7,607 nucleotides of DNA from DATDOO01 sp035293245 (GCA_035293245.1 DATDOO010000128.1:1-7607); one strand, 5' to 3'. Counted from the first letter of the stretch, positions 1 to 6,737 are shown. Notes: generated by a model from the letters alone, not told the origin. Translations and numbers: made by a program.

Positions 1-527
1 CCGAGCTCGACAGCCTGTCCGACTTCATCAGCTTCGGGGTGGCGCCTGCCGCCGTTTTGTATTTGTGGACGATGGCGCAATTGCAGAGCATCGGCTGGGC
101 CATTGTGCTGTTCTTCGCGGTGTGCTGCGCCTTGCGCCTGGCGCGCTTCAACACCCAGATCGGCACCGCCGACAAACGCTATTTCCAGGGCCTGCCGAGC
201 CCGGCCGCCGCCGCCATTCTGGCCGGCTACGTCTGGGTGGGCCAGGAATACGCCTTCCAGGGCACGGGGGTGGCGATGGTGTCCGCGCTGCTGTCGGTAC
301 TGACCGGCTTGTTGATGGTCAGCAACATCCGCTACCACAGCTTCAAGGAGATCGACCTGCGCGGCAAGGTGCCGTTCTTCGTCGCCATCGCCGTGATGCT
401 GGGTTTCGCCGTGGTGTTCGTCCACCCGCAACTGACCCTGTTCCTGATTTTCCTGTCCTATGCGGTTTCCGGCCCGGCGCTCACCCTCATCACCCTGCGC
501 CGCCGCCGCCTGGGGCGGAAAACTTGA
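1..527 (+). CDS. pssA: CDP-diacylglycerol--serine O-phosphatidyltransferase (3' part)
   Basis: The enzyme joins CDP-diacylglycerol and L-serine to give phosphatidylserine, the precursor of phosphatidylethanolamine, at the inner membrane. The gene enters from the left edge in the frame of base 3, and about 174 residues are visible. The first residues, ELDSLSDFISFGVAPA, are the end of the CDP-alcohol phosphotransferase signature, with the two C-terminal aspartates of the DxxxD part; the first half of the signature lies outside the window. Further family marks are RLARFN, YFQGLPSPAAAA and the stretch MVSNIRYHSFKEIDLRGK. Four or five hydrophobic segments follow the active site, and the protein ends in a basic tail rich in arginine. 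A methionine at 39 is internal, not the start. In many beta- and gammaproteobacteria pssA lies just before leuA, often after ilvIHC and psd; here a small broken gene and a leader region separate the two. I am confident of the family; the missing N-terminus cannot be assessed. Confidence 0.93.
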   Translation, partial: ELDSLSDFISFGVAPAAVLYLWTMAQLQSIGWAIVLFFAVCCALRLARFNTQIGTADKRYFQGLPSPAAAAILAGYVWVGQEYAFQGTGVAMVSALLSVLTGLLMVSNIRYHSFKEIDLRGKVPFFVAIAVMLGFAVVFVHPQLTLFLIFLSYAVSGPALTLITLRRRRLGRKT

Positions 528-582
528 TTTTGATTTCCCCTACCGCTACCGTGCGATTGGCGATTCATTTTGAGAATGCACC

Positions 583-836
583 ATGACTGACAACGTCGAG
601 CATTTGATCATCGAGCAGTTCCGCGCCTTGCGAAACCAGATTGAAGGGATGCAAACCGAAATGCGCAATGAGTTCAAGGACGTGAAGCAGCGTTTGCATG
701 CTGTTGAAATCGCGCTTACGAGTTCCCGGCGCGATTCCCTGTCGGTTCAGGAGATGTTTACCGCCAGCAAGCGAGCATCGATCTGATGAATGAACGCATT
801 CAACGGATCGAAAAGCGGCTTGAAATTTCGTTTTGA
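583..836 (+). pseudogene. small coiled-coil protein gene, frameshifted
   Basis: I do not know a function for this gene. The first frame (583-786) gives 67 residues starting MTDNVEHLIIEQFRALRNQI, a charged heptad-like helix likely to form a coiled coil, up to SSRRDSLSVQE near base 750. After that the frame becomes incoherent (MFTASKRASI) and stops at 784-786. The frame one base back carries on with DVYRQQASIDLMNERIQRIE and KRLEIS, ending at a TGA at 834-836. As I recall, this is how small proteins of this type usually end: RRD, then RQxxID, then ERIxRIEKRLEL. The sequence therefore fits one ancestral gene of about 84 residues that lost one base (or gained two) between about 741 and 760. The start has no strong Shine-Dalgarno. 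Such proteins are probably cytosolic oligomers. A sequencing error is the main alternative to a real lesion; programmed -1 shifting is less likely because no clear slippery heptamer is visible. Confidence 0.6.
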
Positions 837-851
837 CCTGCGACTTACCTT

Positions 852-932
852 ATGAGCGTGCGACCCTCTCCATTTTCCATTCAGGGCACCGCGCGCCTCC
901 TGTTTCCGCTCCCGCTGCGCCTGCTGCCCTGA
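852..932 (+). CDS. possible leucine-rich leader peptide of leuA
   Basis: A 26-residue ORF begins with ATG at 852 and ends with TGA at 930-932, 84 bases before leuA. Its last eleven residues are LLFPLPLRLLP, so six of the last eleven codons are leucine (ctc, ctg, ctc, ctg, ctg, ctg). Leucine-rich leader peptides control leu operons by attenuation in enterobacteria (leuL), so position and content are suggestive. The stop codon sits in the loop of a small hairpin (924-939). Against the idea: there is no visible Shine-Dalgarno before 852, no clear terminator with a T-run between it and leuA, and GC-rich DNA yields many leucine codons by chance. This is an inference only. Confidence 0.33.
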   Translation: MSVRPSPFSIQGTARLLFPLPLRLLP

Positions 933-939
933 GGGGCAG
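924..939 (+). promoter_or_regulatory. hairpin at the end of the putative leuA leader ORF
   Basis: CTGCCC (924-929) pairs perfectly with GGGCAG (934-939) around a TGAG loop that holds the leader stop codon. A second imperfect stem, 976-982 with 990-996 (seven pairs, one G-U), lies just before the leuA ribosome site. Neither is followed directly by a T-run; the nearest T-rich stretch is 951-960. They could take part in leader control, but they do not make a standard attenuator. Confidence 0.25.
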
Positions 940-1016
940 AACTACGGCACTTTTCCCTTTGCATACCCTATTCAGGCTGTCCGGCTTGAGGACGGCGAAC
1001 GAGCGGAGCTATTTTC

Positions 1017-2561
1017 ATGAACGATAAACTGATCATTTTCGATACCACCTTGCGCGACGGCGAGCAAAGCCCCGGTGCCTCTATGACCCGCGACGAGAAG
1101 GTGCGCATCGCCCGTGCCCTGGAGCGGCTGCGGGTGGACGTGATCGAAGCCGGTTTCCCTGCCGCTAGCCCCGGCGATTTCGAAGCGGTGCAGGCGGTGG
1201 CGCGGGCCATCAAGGACAGCACCGTGTGCGGTCTGGCCCGCGCCCTGGACAAGGACATCGACCGCGCCGGCGAGGCCCTGAAAGACGCGGAGCGGGTTCG
1301 CATCCACACCTTCATCGCCACGTCCCCCATCCACATGCAGCGCAAGCTGCGCATGGAACCGGACCAGGTGGTGGAATACGCGGTGCGCGCGGTCAAGCGG
1401 GCCTGCCAGTACACCGACGACGTGGAATTCTCGCCCGAGGACGCTGGCCGTTCGGAAGAGGATTTTCTCTGCCGCATCCTGGAAGCGGTCATCGACGCTG
1501 GCGCCCGGACGCTGAACATCCCCGACACGGTGGGCTACGCCATGCCGGGCCAGTTCGGCGAGCGCATCCGTAACCTCATGCACCGTATCCCCAACGCGGA
1601 CAAGGCGATCTTTTCCGTGCACTGCCACAACGATTTAGGGCTGGCGGTGGCCAACTCCCTGTCCGCGGTGCTCAACGGCGCCAGGCAGGTGGAATGCACC
1701 ATCAACGGCCTGGGCGAGCGCGCCGGCAACGCGGCGCTGGAAGAAGTGGTCATGGCGGTGCGCACCCGCCGCGACGTATTCGCCTGCGACACCGGCATCG
1801 ACACCCGCGAGATTGTCGCCTGTTCCCGTTTGGTGTCCGGCATCACCGGCTTCCCGGTGCAGCCCAACAAGGCCATCGTCGGCGCCAACGCCTTTGCCCA
1901 CGAATCGGGCATCCACCAGGACGGCGTGCTCAAGCACCGCGAGACTTACGAAATCATGCGCGCCGAGGACGTGGGCTGGAGCGCCAACCGCATGGTGCTG
2001 GGCAAGCATTCCGGCCGCAACGCCTTCCGCTCGCGCATGGCCGAACTGGGCATCGACTTCGCTTCCGAGCAGGAATTGAACGATGCCTTCCAGCGTTTCA
2101 AGGAACTGGCGGACAAGAAACACGAGATTTTCGACGAGGACTTGCAGGCTCTGGTCAGCGAGGCCGGCCTGGAAGCTGCAGACGAACACGTCAAGCTGGT
2201 GGCGCTCAAGGTGTGCGCCGAAACCGGCGAGACGCCCTGCGCCCGTGTGACCGTCCGCATCGATAGCGAGGAAGTCACCGGCGAAGCGCGCGGCGGCGGT
2301 GTGGTGGACGCCAGCCTCATGGCCATCGAGTCGCTGGTCAAGACCGGCGCCACGCTCTTGTTGTATTCGGTCAATGCCATCACCAGCGGCACCGACGCCC
2401 AGGGTGAGGTCACCGTGCGCCTGGAAAAGGGCGGACGCATCGTCAACGGCCAGGGTGCCGACACGGACATCGTCATCGCGTCGGCCAAGGCGTACGTCAA
2501 CGCCGTCAACAAGTTGCTGCTGCCGGAGCGGCGGACCCATCCGCAGGTGGACGACGTTTAA
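1017..2561 (+). CDS. leuA: 2-isopropylmalate synthase
   Basis: LeuA condenses acetyl-CoA with 2-oxoisovalerate to 2-isopropylmalate, the first committed step of leucine synthesis in the cytosol. The 514 residues match the usual long bacterial form (E. coli 523). The N-terminal TIM-barrel shows DTTLRDGEQSPG at residues 9-20, with the metal ligand D14, then HCHND with metal ligands H202 and H204, and GLGERAGN ending at N238, all at the E. coli positions. ESGIHQDG follows, then GKHSGRNAF. The C-terminal leucine-sensing dimer domain runs from about residue 388 to 506 and includes LLLYSVNAITSGTDA and GQGADTDIVIASAKAY, so feedback inhibition by leucine is expected. The start is supported by GGAG at 1005-1008, eight bases before ATG. 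It is probably the first gene of a run with udg (8-base gap) and rimI. The leader upstream may add leucine control. The protein appears intact. Confidence 0.97.
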   Translation: MNDKLIIFDTTLRDGEQSPGASMTRDEKVRIARALERLRVDVIEAGFPAASPGDFEAVQAVARAIKDSTVCGLARALDKDIDRAGEALKDAERVRIHTFIATSPIHMQRKLRMEPDQVVEYAVRAVKRACQYTDDVEFSPEDAGRSEEDFLCRILEAVIDAGARTLNIPDTVGYAMPGQFGERIRNLMHRIPNADKAIFSVHCHNDLGLAVANSLSAVLNGARQVECTINGLGERAGNAALEEVVMAVRTRRDVFACDTGIDTREIVACSRLVSGITGFPVQPNKAIVGANAFAHESGIHQDGVLKHRETYEIMRAEDVGWSANRMVLGKHSGRNAFRSRMAELGIDFASEQELNDAFQRFKELADKKHEIFDEDLQALVSEAGLEAADEHVKLVALKVCAETGETPCARVTVRIDSEEVTGEARGGGVVDASLMAIESLVKTGATLLLYSVNAITSGTDAQGEVTVRLEKGGRIVNGQGADTDIVIASAKAYVNAVNKLLLPERRTHPQVDDV

Positions 2562-2569
2562 TTCCGACC

Positions 2570-3334
2570 ATGGACGAGGCGCGGCGACAGCACTATCTCA
2601 AGGCGATGGGCGTGCAGCTCTGGGAGTTGCGCGACAGAGGGGAGGGGACCTGTAGGGGCGAATTCATTCGCCCTTCGGACGCCGATTCAGGGCGAATGAA
2701 TTCGCCCCTACAGGCTCCCGCTGAAGAGGCGCATGCACCGCCCGTGGAGGAAAAACCGGACTTTGCCGCCGTCGCCCGCGCATGGGGCGCCCTGGAGGAA
2801 GAAGTCGCCGCTTGTGTGGGGTGTCCCCTGCACGCCACCCGCACCCATACCGTGTTCGGCTCCGGCAACCCGCAGGCCGAATGGATGGTGATCGGCGAAG
2901 CGCCCGGCGAACAGGAAGATTTGCAGGGCAAGCCCTTCGTCGGCCGCGCCGGCCAGTTGCTGACCGAGATGCTGCGCGCCATCGGCCTGGACCGGGAAAA
3001 GGACGTGTTCATCACCAACGTCCTCAAGTCACGCCCGCCGGGCAACCGGGATCCGAAACCGGAAGAAGTGGCCGCCTGCGAGCCGTTCCTCAAGCGCCAG
3101 ATCGAGTGGATCAAGCCGAAAATCATCCTCTCGGTCGGGCGGATTTCCGCTCAGAATCTGCTCAAGACCGATACCCCCATCGGCAAGCTGCGCGGCAAGG
3201 TGCACCATTACCAGGGCATTCCGCTAGTGGTGACCTACCACCCGGCCTACCTGCTACGCTCGCCCTTGGAAAAGCGCAAGGCGTGGGACGACCTGTGTCT
3301 GGCGCGGCGCACATATGCTGCGGCGGAGCGCTGA
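2570..3334 (+). CDS. family 4 (UDGa-like) uracil-DNA glycosylase
   Basis: Family 4 uracil-DNA glycosylases remove uracil from DNA as the first step of base excision repair and usually carry a 4Fe-4S cluster. The 254 residues show the family core: CVGC at residues 82-85, GSGNPQAEWMVIGEAPGEQE with the GEAPG water-activating motif at 109-113, GKPFVGRAGQLL, NVLKSRPPGNRDP at 150-162, C170 in AACEPFLKRQ, and the closing motif HPAYLLR at 224-230. Canonical members ligate the cluster with four cysteines, the third in NxxKCRPP; here that site is S154, leaving C82, C85 and C170. Residues 28-48 are encoded by an inserted palindromic repeat in the linker between an N-terminal helix (RRQHYLKAMGVQLWEL) and the catalytic domain. 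Without it the protein would be 232 residues. The start is the first ATG after leuA; its Shine-Dalgarno is weak (AGGTGG at 2545-2550 is too far), so translational coupling to leuA is likely. Confidence 0.9.
   Translation: MDEARRQHYLKAMGVQLWELRDRGEGTCRGEFIRPSDADSGRMNSPLQAPAEEAHAPPVEEKPDFAAVARAWGALEEEVAACVGCPLHATRTHTVFGSGNPQAEWMVIGEAPGEQEDLQGKPFVGRAGQLLTEMLRAIGLDREKDVFITNVLKSRPPGNRDPKPEEVAACEPFLKRQIEWIKPKIILSVGRISAQNLLKTDTPIGKLRGKVHHYQGIPLVVTYHPAYLLRSPLEKRKAWDDLCLARRTYAAAER
2649..2714. repeat. 66-bp palindromic repeat element inserted in frame in udg
   Basis: The 26-base arms 2649-2674 and 2689-2714 are perfect inverted copies; each holds GTAGGGGCGAATTCATTCGC or its complement. The 14-base centre contains a further TCGG/CCGA pairing (2675-2678 with 2682-2685). 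The arm matches a dispersed repeat type (GTAGGGGCGAATTCATTCGC) that I recall from many proteobacterial genomes, where it lies mostly between genes; the copy number here cannot be judged from one window. The length is 22 codons exactly, so the reading frame of udg is kept and no stop is introduced. Because it is palindromic, both strands read open and give nearly the same peptide, CRGEFIRP...GRMNSPLQ. In mRNA it would form a very stable hairpin within the first 150 bases of the gene. No clear target duplication is seen. Confidence 0.88.
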
Positions 3335-3340
3335 GCGCGC

Positions 3341-3892
3341 ATGTTCGACTGGTACTGGCGGCTCTGGGATTGCTTCGTTTACGGCAGGGAGCGCGAGCAC
3401 TTCCGCAAGTATTTTCCCCGTGTTCTGGAGAAAGAATTGCTGTTCCGACCGATGCGCAAGTACGACGTCCCGGCGGTGGCGGCCATCGAAAAGGCGGCCT
3501 ATCCGTTCCCGTGGAGCGAAGACACCTTCCGCGCCTGTTTCACCATCACCTATTACAACTGGGTCGGCGAATACCAAGGGGAAGTCGTCGCCTACGGCAT
3601 CCTCTCCGCGATTCTGGACGAATCGCACCTCCTGAACCTTTGCGTTTCACCCCGCTTCCAGGGCCGCGGCTTCGGCCGGCAGATGCTGCAAAAGCTCATC
3701 GACGAGGCGCGCCTGCAAGGCGCCGATACGTTGTTCCTGGAAGTACGCCCTTCCAACACCTCCGCACTTCGGTTGTATGACAGCATGGGATTCAACGAAA
3801 TCGGCCTGCGCAAGAACTATTACCCCGCCGCCAACGGGCGGCGGGAGGATGCGTTGCTGTTGGCTTTGGCATTGGGTGGGGGGATGAAGTGA
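3341..3892 (+). CDS. rimI: ribosomal protein S18 alanine N-acetyltransferase
   Basis: RimI is a GNAT enzyme that transfers the acetyl group of acetyl-CoA to the N-terminal alanine of ribosomal protein S18. From the ATG at 3341 it is 183 residues. The GNAT core begins near residue 35 (FRPMRKYDVPAVAAIEKAAY), followed by the FPWSEDTF motif, the beta-4 strand HLLNLCVSP, the CoA pyrophosphate loop RFQGRGFG at 105-112, LEVRPSN with the catalytic-type glutamate E134, and LYDSMGFNEIGLRKNYY with Y146, matching E. coli E103 and Y115. The first 33 residues, MFDWYWRLWDCFVYGRERE and on, are an aromatic-rich extension absent from E. coli RimI (148 residues). ATG 3341 has GGAG at 3325-3328, 12 bases away. 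A TTG at 3437 has a better-spaced GGAG and would give the usual 151 residues. It starts six bases after udg ends, so co-transcription is expected. Confidence 0.88.
   Translation: MFDWYWRLWDCFVYGREREHFRKYFPRVLEKELLFRPMRKYDVPAVAAIEKAAYPFPWSEDTFRACFTITYYNWVGEYQGEVVAYGILSAILDESHLLNLCVSPRFQGRGFGRQMLQKLIDEARLQGADTLFLEVRPSNTSALRLYDSMGFNEIGLRKNYYPAANGRREDALLLALALGGGMK
3427..3439 (+). promoter_or_regulatory. internal ribosome site and TTG, alternative rimI start
   Basis: GGAG at 3427-3430 is followed after six bases by an in-frame TTG (3437-3439), codon 33 of the longer reading. Starting here yields a 151-residue RimI that aligns end to end with E. coli RimI. The upstream codons still look protein-coding (mostly G or C at third positions), so both forms may be real or the longer one alone. 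Confidence 0.35.
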
Positions 3893-3906
3893 TCGCTTCC
3901 TCTCCC
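3879..3906. terminator. possible bidirectional terminator between rimI and speE
   Basis: GGGGGATGAAG (3879-3889) pairs with CTTCCTCTCCC (3896-3906) around a six-base loop, with one mismatch and one G-U pair. It spans the rimI stop and lies just before the speE stop on the other strand, where convergent transcripts meet. There is no T-run on either side, so an intrinsic terminator is only a weak call. Confidence 0.3.
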
Positions 3907-3913
3907 TGATGAC

Positions 3914-4768
3914 TCACCCCATCGTCCGCTTGAAAAACTCAGGTATCGCAAACGCCGCCGCATGAACTTCGGCGTTGTAATACTCCGTCTGGAAAGGCTT
4001 GAGGCGCGCGGCGGCGGCGCGGAAATGGGTCAGGTCGCCCTTGCTGGCCATGGTGCCGCTCCACCAGCCGGAGGGGTAGACGCACTGGGGGAAGAACAGG
4101 GTGCGGGTGGCGGGGAAGCCGGCGCTTTGCATGGCCTGGCGCATGGACTGTAAAAGGTCCAAATGGAACAGCGGCGATTCGCTCTGTTGGATGAGGATGC
4201 CGTCCGGACCCAGGGCCTTCAGGCACCCACGGTAAAAGGCTTCGTTGAACAGTCCTTCCGCCGGGCCGACCGGATCGGTGCTGTCGACGATGATGACGTC
4301 GGCGCTGCCGGGGGCTGCGTCCTTGATCCACTGGATGCCGTCGATGAATTTCAGTTCGGCGCGTGGGTCGTTGTTGGAGGTGCATAGGTCGGGAAAATGC
4401 TGCTCGGCCAGGCGGGTGACGCGCTCGTCGATCTCGATCTGCACCGCCTGCTTCACTTCCGGATGCTTCAGCACTTCCTTGAGGCTGCCGCAGTCGCCGC
4501 CGCCGATGATCCACACGGTTTCCGGGTTGGGATGGGTGTAGAGCACGGGATGGGTCATCATCTCGTGGTAGAGGAAATTGTCCCGGTCGGTCACCATGAC
4601 GCAACCGTCGATGACCATGAGCGTGCCGAACCAGTCGGTCTCGTAAATCTCGATGCGCTGGAAGGGCGTCTGTTCCTCGTGCAGCTTTTGCGCGCCGGTG
4701 AAGGAAAAGGCGCTGCCGTGCTTGGGGTAGGTTTCGGTAAACCAGTTCGAGGGATTTGCGGTGCTCAT
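3914..4768 (-). CDS. speE: spermidine synthase
   Basis: SpeE moves the aminopropyl group of decarboxylated S-adenosylmethionine to putrescine, making spermidine in the cytosol. The 284 residues (E. coli 288) show WFTETYP at the N-terminus, GTLMVIDGCVMVTDRDNFLY, YHEMMTHP, the nucleotide-binding glycine loop IIGGGDCGSLKEVLKH at 87-102 (Cys where many have Gly), QIEIDERV, FIDG with D143, and VDSTDPVGP with the catalytic-type D162. The end, YYNAEVHAAAFAIPEF, is also typical. I chose ATG at 4768 because homology starts there; the frame is open back to 4861, but those residues overlap the promoter region. No Shine-Dalgarno precedes this ATG; the bases before it read ACCTCC. Other starts at 4813 and 4861 are less likely. 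The gene is convergent with rimI and divergent from speA, its pathway partner. speD is not in the window. Confidence 0.94.
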   Translation of the reverse strand: MSTANPSNWFTETYPKHGSAFSFTGAQKLHEEQTPFQRIEIYETDWFGTLMVIDGCVMVTDRDNFLYHEMMTHPVLYTHPNPETVWIIGGGDCGSLKEVLKHPEVKQAVQIEIDERVTRLAEQHFPDLCTSNNDPRAELKFIDGIQWIKDAAPGSADVIIVDSTDPVGPAEGLFNEAFYRGCLKALGPDGILIQQSESPLFHLDLLQSMRQAMQSAGFPATRTLFFPQCVYPSGWWSGTMASKGDLTHFRAAAARLKPFQTEYYNAEVHAAAFAIPEFFKRTMG

Positions 4769-4790
4769 GGAGGTTTCGGTTCCGGATTGC

Positions 4791-4819
4791 TTCAAAAACC
4801 TAACGATTCTCCACATAAT
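4791..4819 (+). promoter_or_regulatory. possible sigma-70 promoter for speA
   Basis: TTCAAA (4791-4796) and CATAAT (4814-4819) are spaced by 17 bases and match the consensus at four and five positions. Transcription would start near 4826, about 28 bases before the GTG start of speA. The site was found by eye, so chance matches are possible. Confidence 0.38.
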
Positions 4820-4833
4820 CCCCCGTTTTTCAA
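4806..4833 (-). promoter_or_regulatory. possible sigma-70 promoter for speE
   Basis: On the minus strand TTGAAA (4833-4828) and GAGAAT (4811-4806) are spaced by 16 bases, with five and four consensus matches. Transcription would begin near 4799, about 30 bases before the speE ATG. It overlaps the candidate speA promoter, so the two could compete for polymerase. This is a by-eye call. Confidence 0.3.
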
Positions 4834-4853
4834 CGCGACTTGGTAACCGATTC

Positions 4854-6737
4854 GTGACCAATACTTCGTGGAGCCTGCAGGACGCCCGGGAAACCTATGC
4901 CATCGAGCATTGGGGCGACGGCTATTTCGACATTGACGCCGCGGGTTGCGTGGTGGCTCGTCCCCATGGCACCAAGGAAGGCGGCGAAGTGCGGCTGGCG
5001 GACGTGGCCGCCGCAGTGCGCCGCGAGGGGCTGTCCCTGCCGGTGCTGGTACGTTTTACCGACATTCTTCGCGACCGGGTGCTGCGCTTGCGCGCGGCCT
5101 TCGAATCCGCCCGCGCCGATCTGGGCTACCAGGGCGCCTACACGCCGGTCTATCCCATCAAGGTTAATCAACAGCGCAAGGTCATCGAAGGCATCCTGGG
5201 CGACGGTTCGCAAGGCGTCGGCCTGGAAGCGGGCAGCAAGACGGAACTTCTGGCCATCCTCGCCCTGGCCAACAGCGGCACCCTCGTCTGCAACGGTTAC
5301 AAGGACCGCGCCTATATCCGCCTGGCGCTGATCGGCCAACGGCTGGGGCTGCAGGTTTACATCGTCGTGGAAAAGATGTCCGAGCTGGCGCTGATCTTGG
5401 ACGAGGCACAAGCCCTGGGTATTGAGCCGTGCCTGGGCGTGCGGGTCCGTTTGTCCAGCATCGGCGCTGGCAAGTGGCAGAACAGCGGCGGCGACAAGTC
5501 CAAGTTCGGCCTGGGTGCCAACGACATCCTGCGCCTGCTGGACACCCTGCGCGCAGCGGGTCGGCTGCACTGGCTGAAGCTGATGCATTTCCACATCGGT
5601 TCGCAGGTGGCCAACATCAACGACGTCAAGGCGGCGCTCCGCGAAGCGGCGCGCTATTACGCCGAATTGCGCGCTCTCGGTGCCGGGCTGGAAGTTGTGG
5701 ATGTGGGCGGCGGATTGGGGGTGGACTATGAAGGGACGCGCTCCACCCACGAGTGCTCCATCAACTACAGCATCCCTGAATACGCCCACGCCATCGTGCG
5801 CGCCTTCGGCGAAATCTGCGCCGAGTGCAATCTGCCCCATCCCGCCATCGTCACCGAGTCGGGCCGCGCCATGAGCGCCCACCACGCCGTGTTGGTGACC
5901 AACGTCATCGACATTGAGCGTGCGCTGGGGGAGGTTCCCGGGGAGACGGCATCCGAAGCGCGGGTGGTGCAGGACTTGGCCGATCTATGGCGGCGCTTGC
6001 CGGACGAATCCGCGCCGGGCATCTGGCACGATGCCCAGTTCGATCTGCTGGAAGCGCGCACCGAATACATCCAGGGCAAGATCGGCCTCAAGGACTTGGC
6101 CGAGGCGGAGCGCTTCGGTTCCGCCATCCGCCACGGGGTGCGCGAGCGGCTGGACGTGCGTCTGCGCGCCCACCGGGAGCTGCTGGACGAACTCAACGAG
6201 ACCCTGGCCGACAAGCTGTTTTGCAACTTTTCCCTGTTCCAGTCCATGCCAGACGCCTGGGGCATCGGGCAAATCTTCCCCGTCATGCCCTTGCACCGCT
6301 TGGACGAGGCACCCAGCCGCCGCGCGGTGATCCAGGACCTGACCTGCGACTCCGACGGCCGCATCGACGCCTACATCGACCGCCAAAGCATCGAAGCCAC
6401 CTTGCCGGTGCATCCTTTGCGCTCCGGCGAGCCGTATCTGCTGGGCTTCTTTCTGGTGGGGGCGTATCAGGAAATCCTCGGCGACATGCACAACCTGTTC
6501 GGCGACACCCATTCGGTCAACGTGGAGCTGGATGACACGGGTGGCTGGCGGCTGACTCAACCGCTCAAGGGCGATGGCGCCGACGATTTGCTGCGCTACG
6601 TGCACATCGACCCGGAGGAAATCGAGCGCGCCTTCCACCGCAAGCTGGCCGACGCCGCCATCCCCACCGAGCAGCGCAAGCGCTTTGAGAGCGATTTGAT
6701 TGCCGGGCTTAGGGCATACACCTATCTGGAAGAATGA
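4854..6737 (+). CDS. speA: biosynthetic arginine decarboxylase
   Basis: SpeA is a PLP enzyme that decarboxylates arginine to agmatine, the entry to putrescine without ornithine decarboxylase. From GTG at 4854 the protein has 627 residues (E. coli 658). It shows the fold-III decarboxylase layout: YPIKVNQQRKVIEG with the PLP lysine K103, GLEAGSKTELLAIL, HFHIGSQVANI at 245-255, the PLP-phosphate glycine loop DVGGGLGVDYEGTRS from D283, TESGRAMSAHHAVL from about 334, and near the C-terminus DLTCDSDGRIDAYID with the active-site-type cysteine C498, then YLLGFFLVGAYQEILGDMHN. The frame is open back to 4761, but homology (SWSLQDARETYAIEHWGDGY) begins just after GTG 4854 and earlier starts would overlap speE. 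Its Shine-Dalgarno is weak. It diverges from speE across 85 bases, which fits shared polyamine control. speB or agmatine deiminase genes are not in the window. Confidence 0.95.
   Translation: MTNTSWSLQDARETYAIEHWGDGYFDIDAAGCVVARPHGTKEGGEVRLADVAAAVRREGLSLPVLVRFTDILRDRVLRLRAAFESARADLGYQGAYTPVYPIKVNQQRKVIEGILGDGSQGVGLEAGSKTELLAILALANSGTLVCNGYKDRAYIRLALIGQRLGLQVYIVVEKMSELALILDEAQALGIEPCLGVRVRLSSIGAGKWQNSGGDKSKFGLGANDILRLLDTLRAAGRLHWLKLMHFHIGSQVANINDVKAALREAARYYAELRALGAGLEVVDVGGGLGVDYEGTRSTHECSINYSIPEYAHAIVRAFGEICAECNLPHPAIVTESGRAMSAHHAVLVTNVIDIERALGEVPGETASEARVVQDLADLWRRLPDESAPGIWHDAQFDLLEARTEYIQGKIGLKDLAEAERFGSAIRHGVRERLDVRLRAHRELLDELNETLADKLFCNFSLFQSMPDAWGIGQIFPVMPLHRLDEAPSRRAVIQDLTCDSDGRIDAYIDRQSIEATLPVHPLRSGEPYLLGFFLVGAYQEILGDMHNLFGDTHSVNVELDDTGGWRLTQPLKGDGADDLLRYVHIDPEEIERAFHRKLADAAIPTEQRKRFESDLIAGLRAYTYLEE

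Noticed and set aside
945..963. A sigma-54-like site GGCAC...TTTGCA before leuA
   Set aside because: The gap between GG and GC is thirteen bases, three too many.
1635..2540. A 301-codon open frame on the minus strand opposite leuA
   Set aside because: Antisense shadow of leuA with biased composition and no recognisable domain.
2593..3126. Minus-strand frame that includes CRGEFIRP and could look like a gene
   Set aside because: The peptide appears only because the repeat is palindromic; the rest is antisense to udg.
4830..5885. A 351-codon open frame on the minus strand opposite speA
   Set aside because: It lies wholly antisense to a clearly conserved enzyme, shows no family motif, and arises from GC-rich codon bias.
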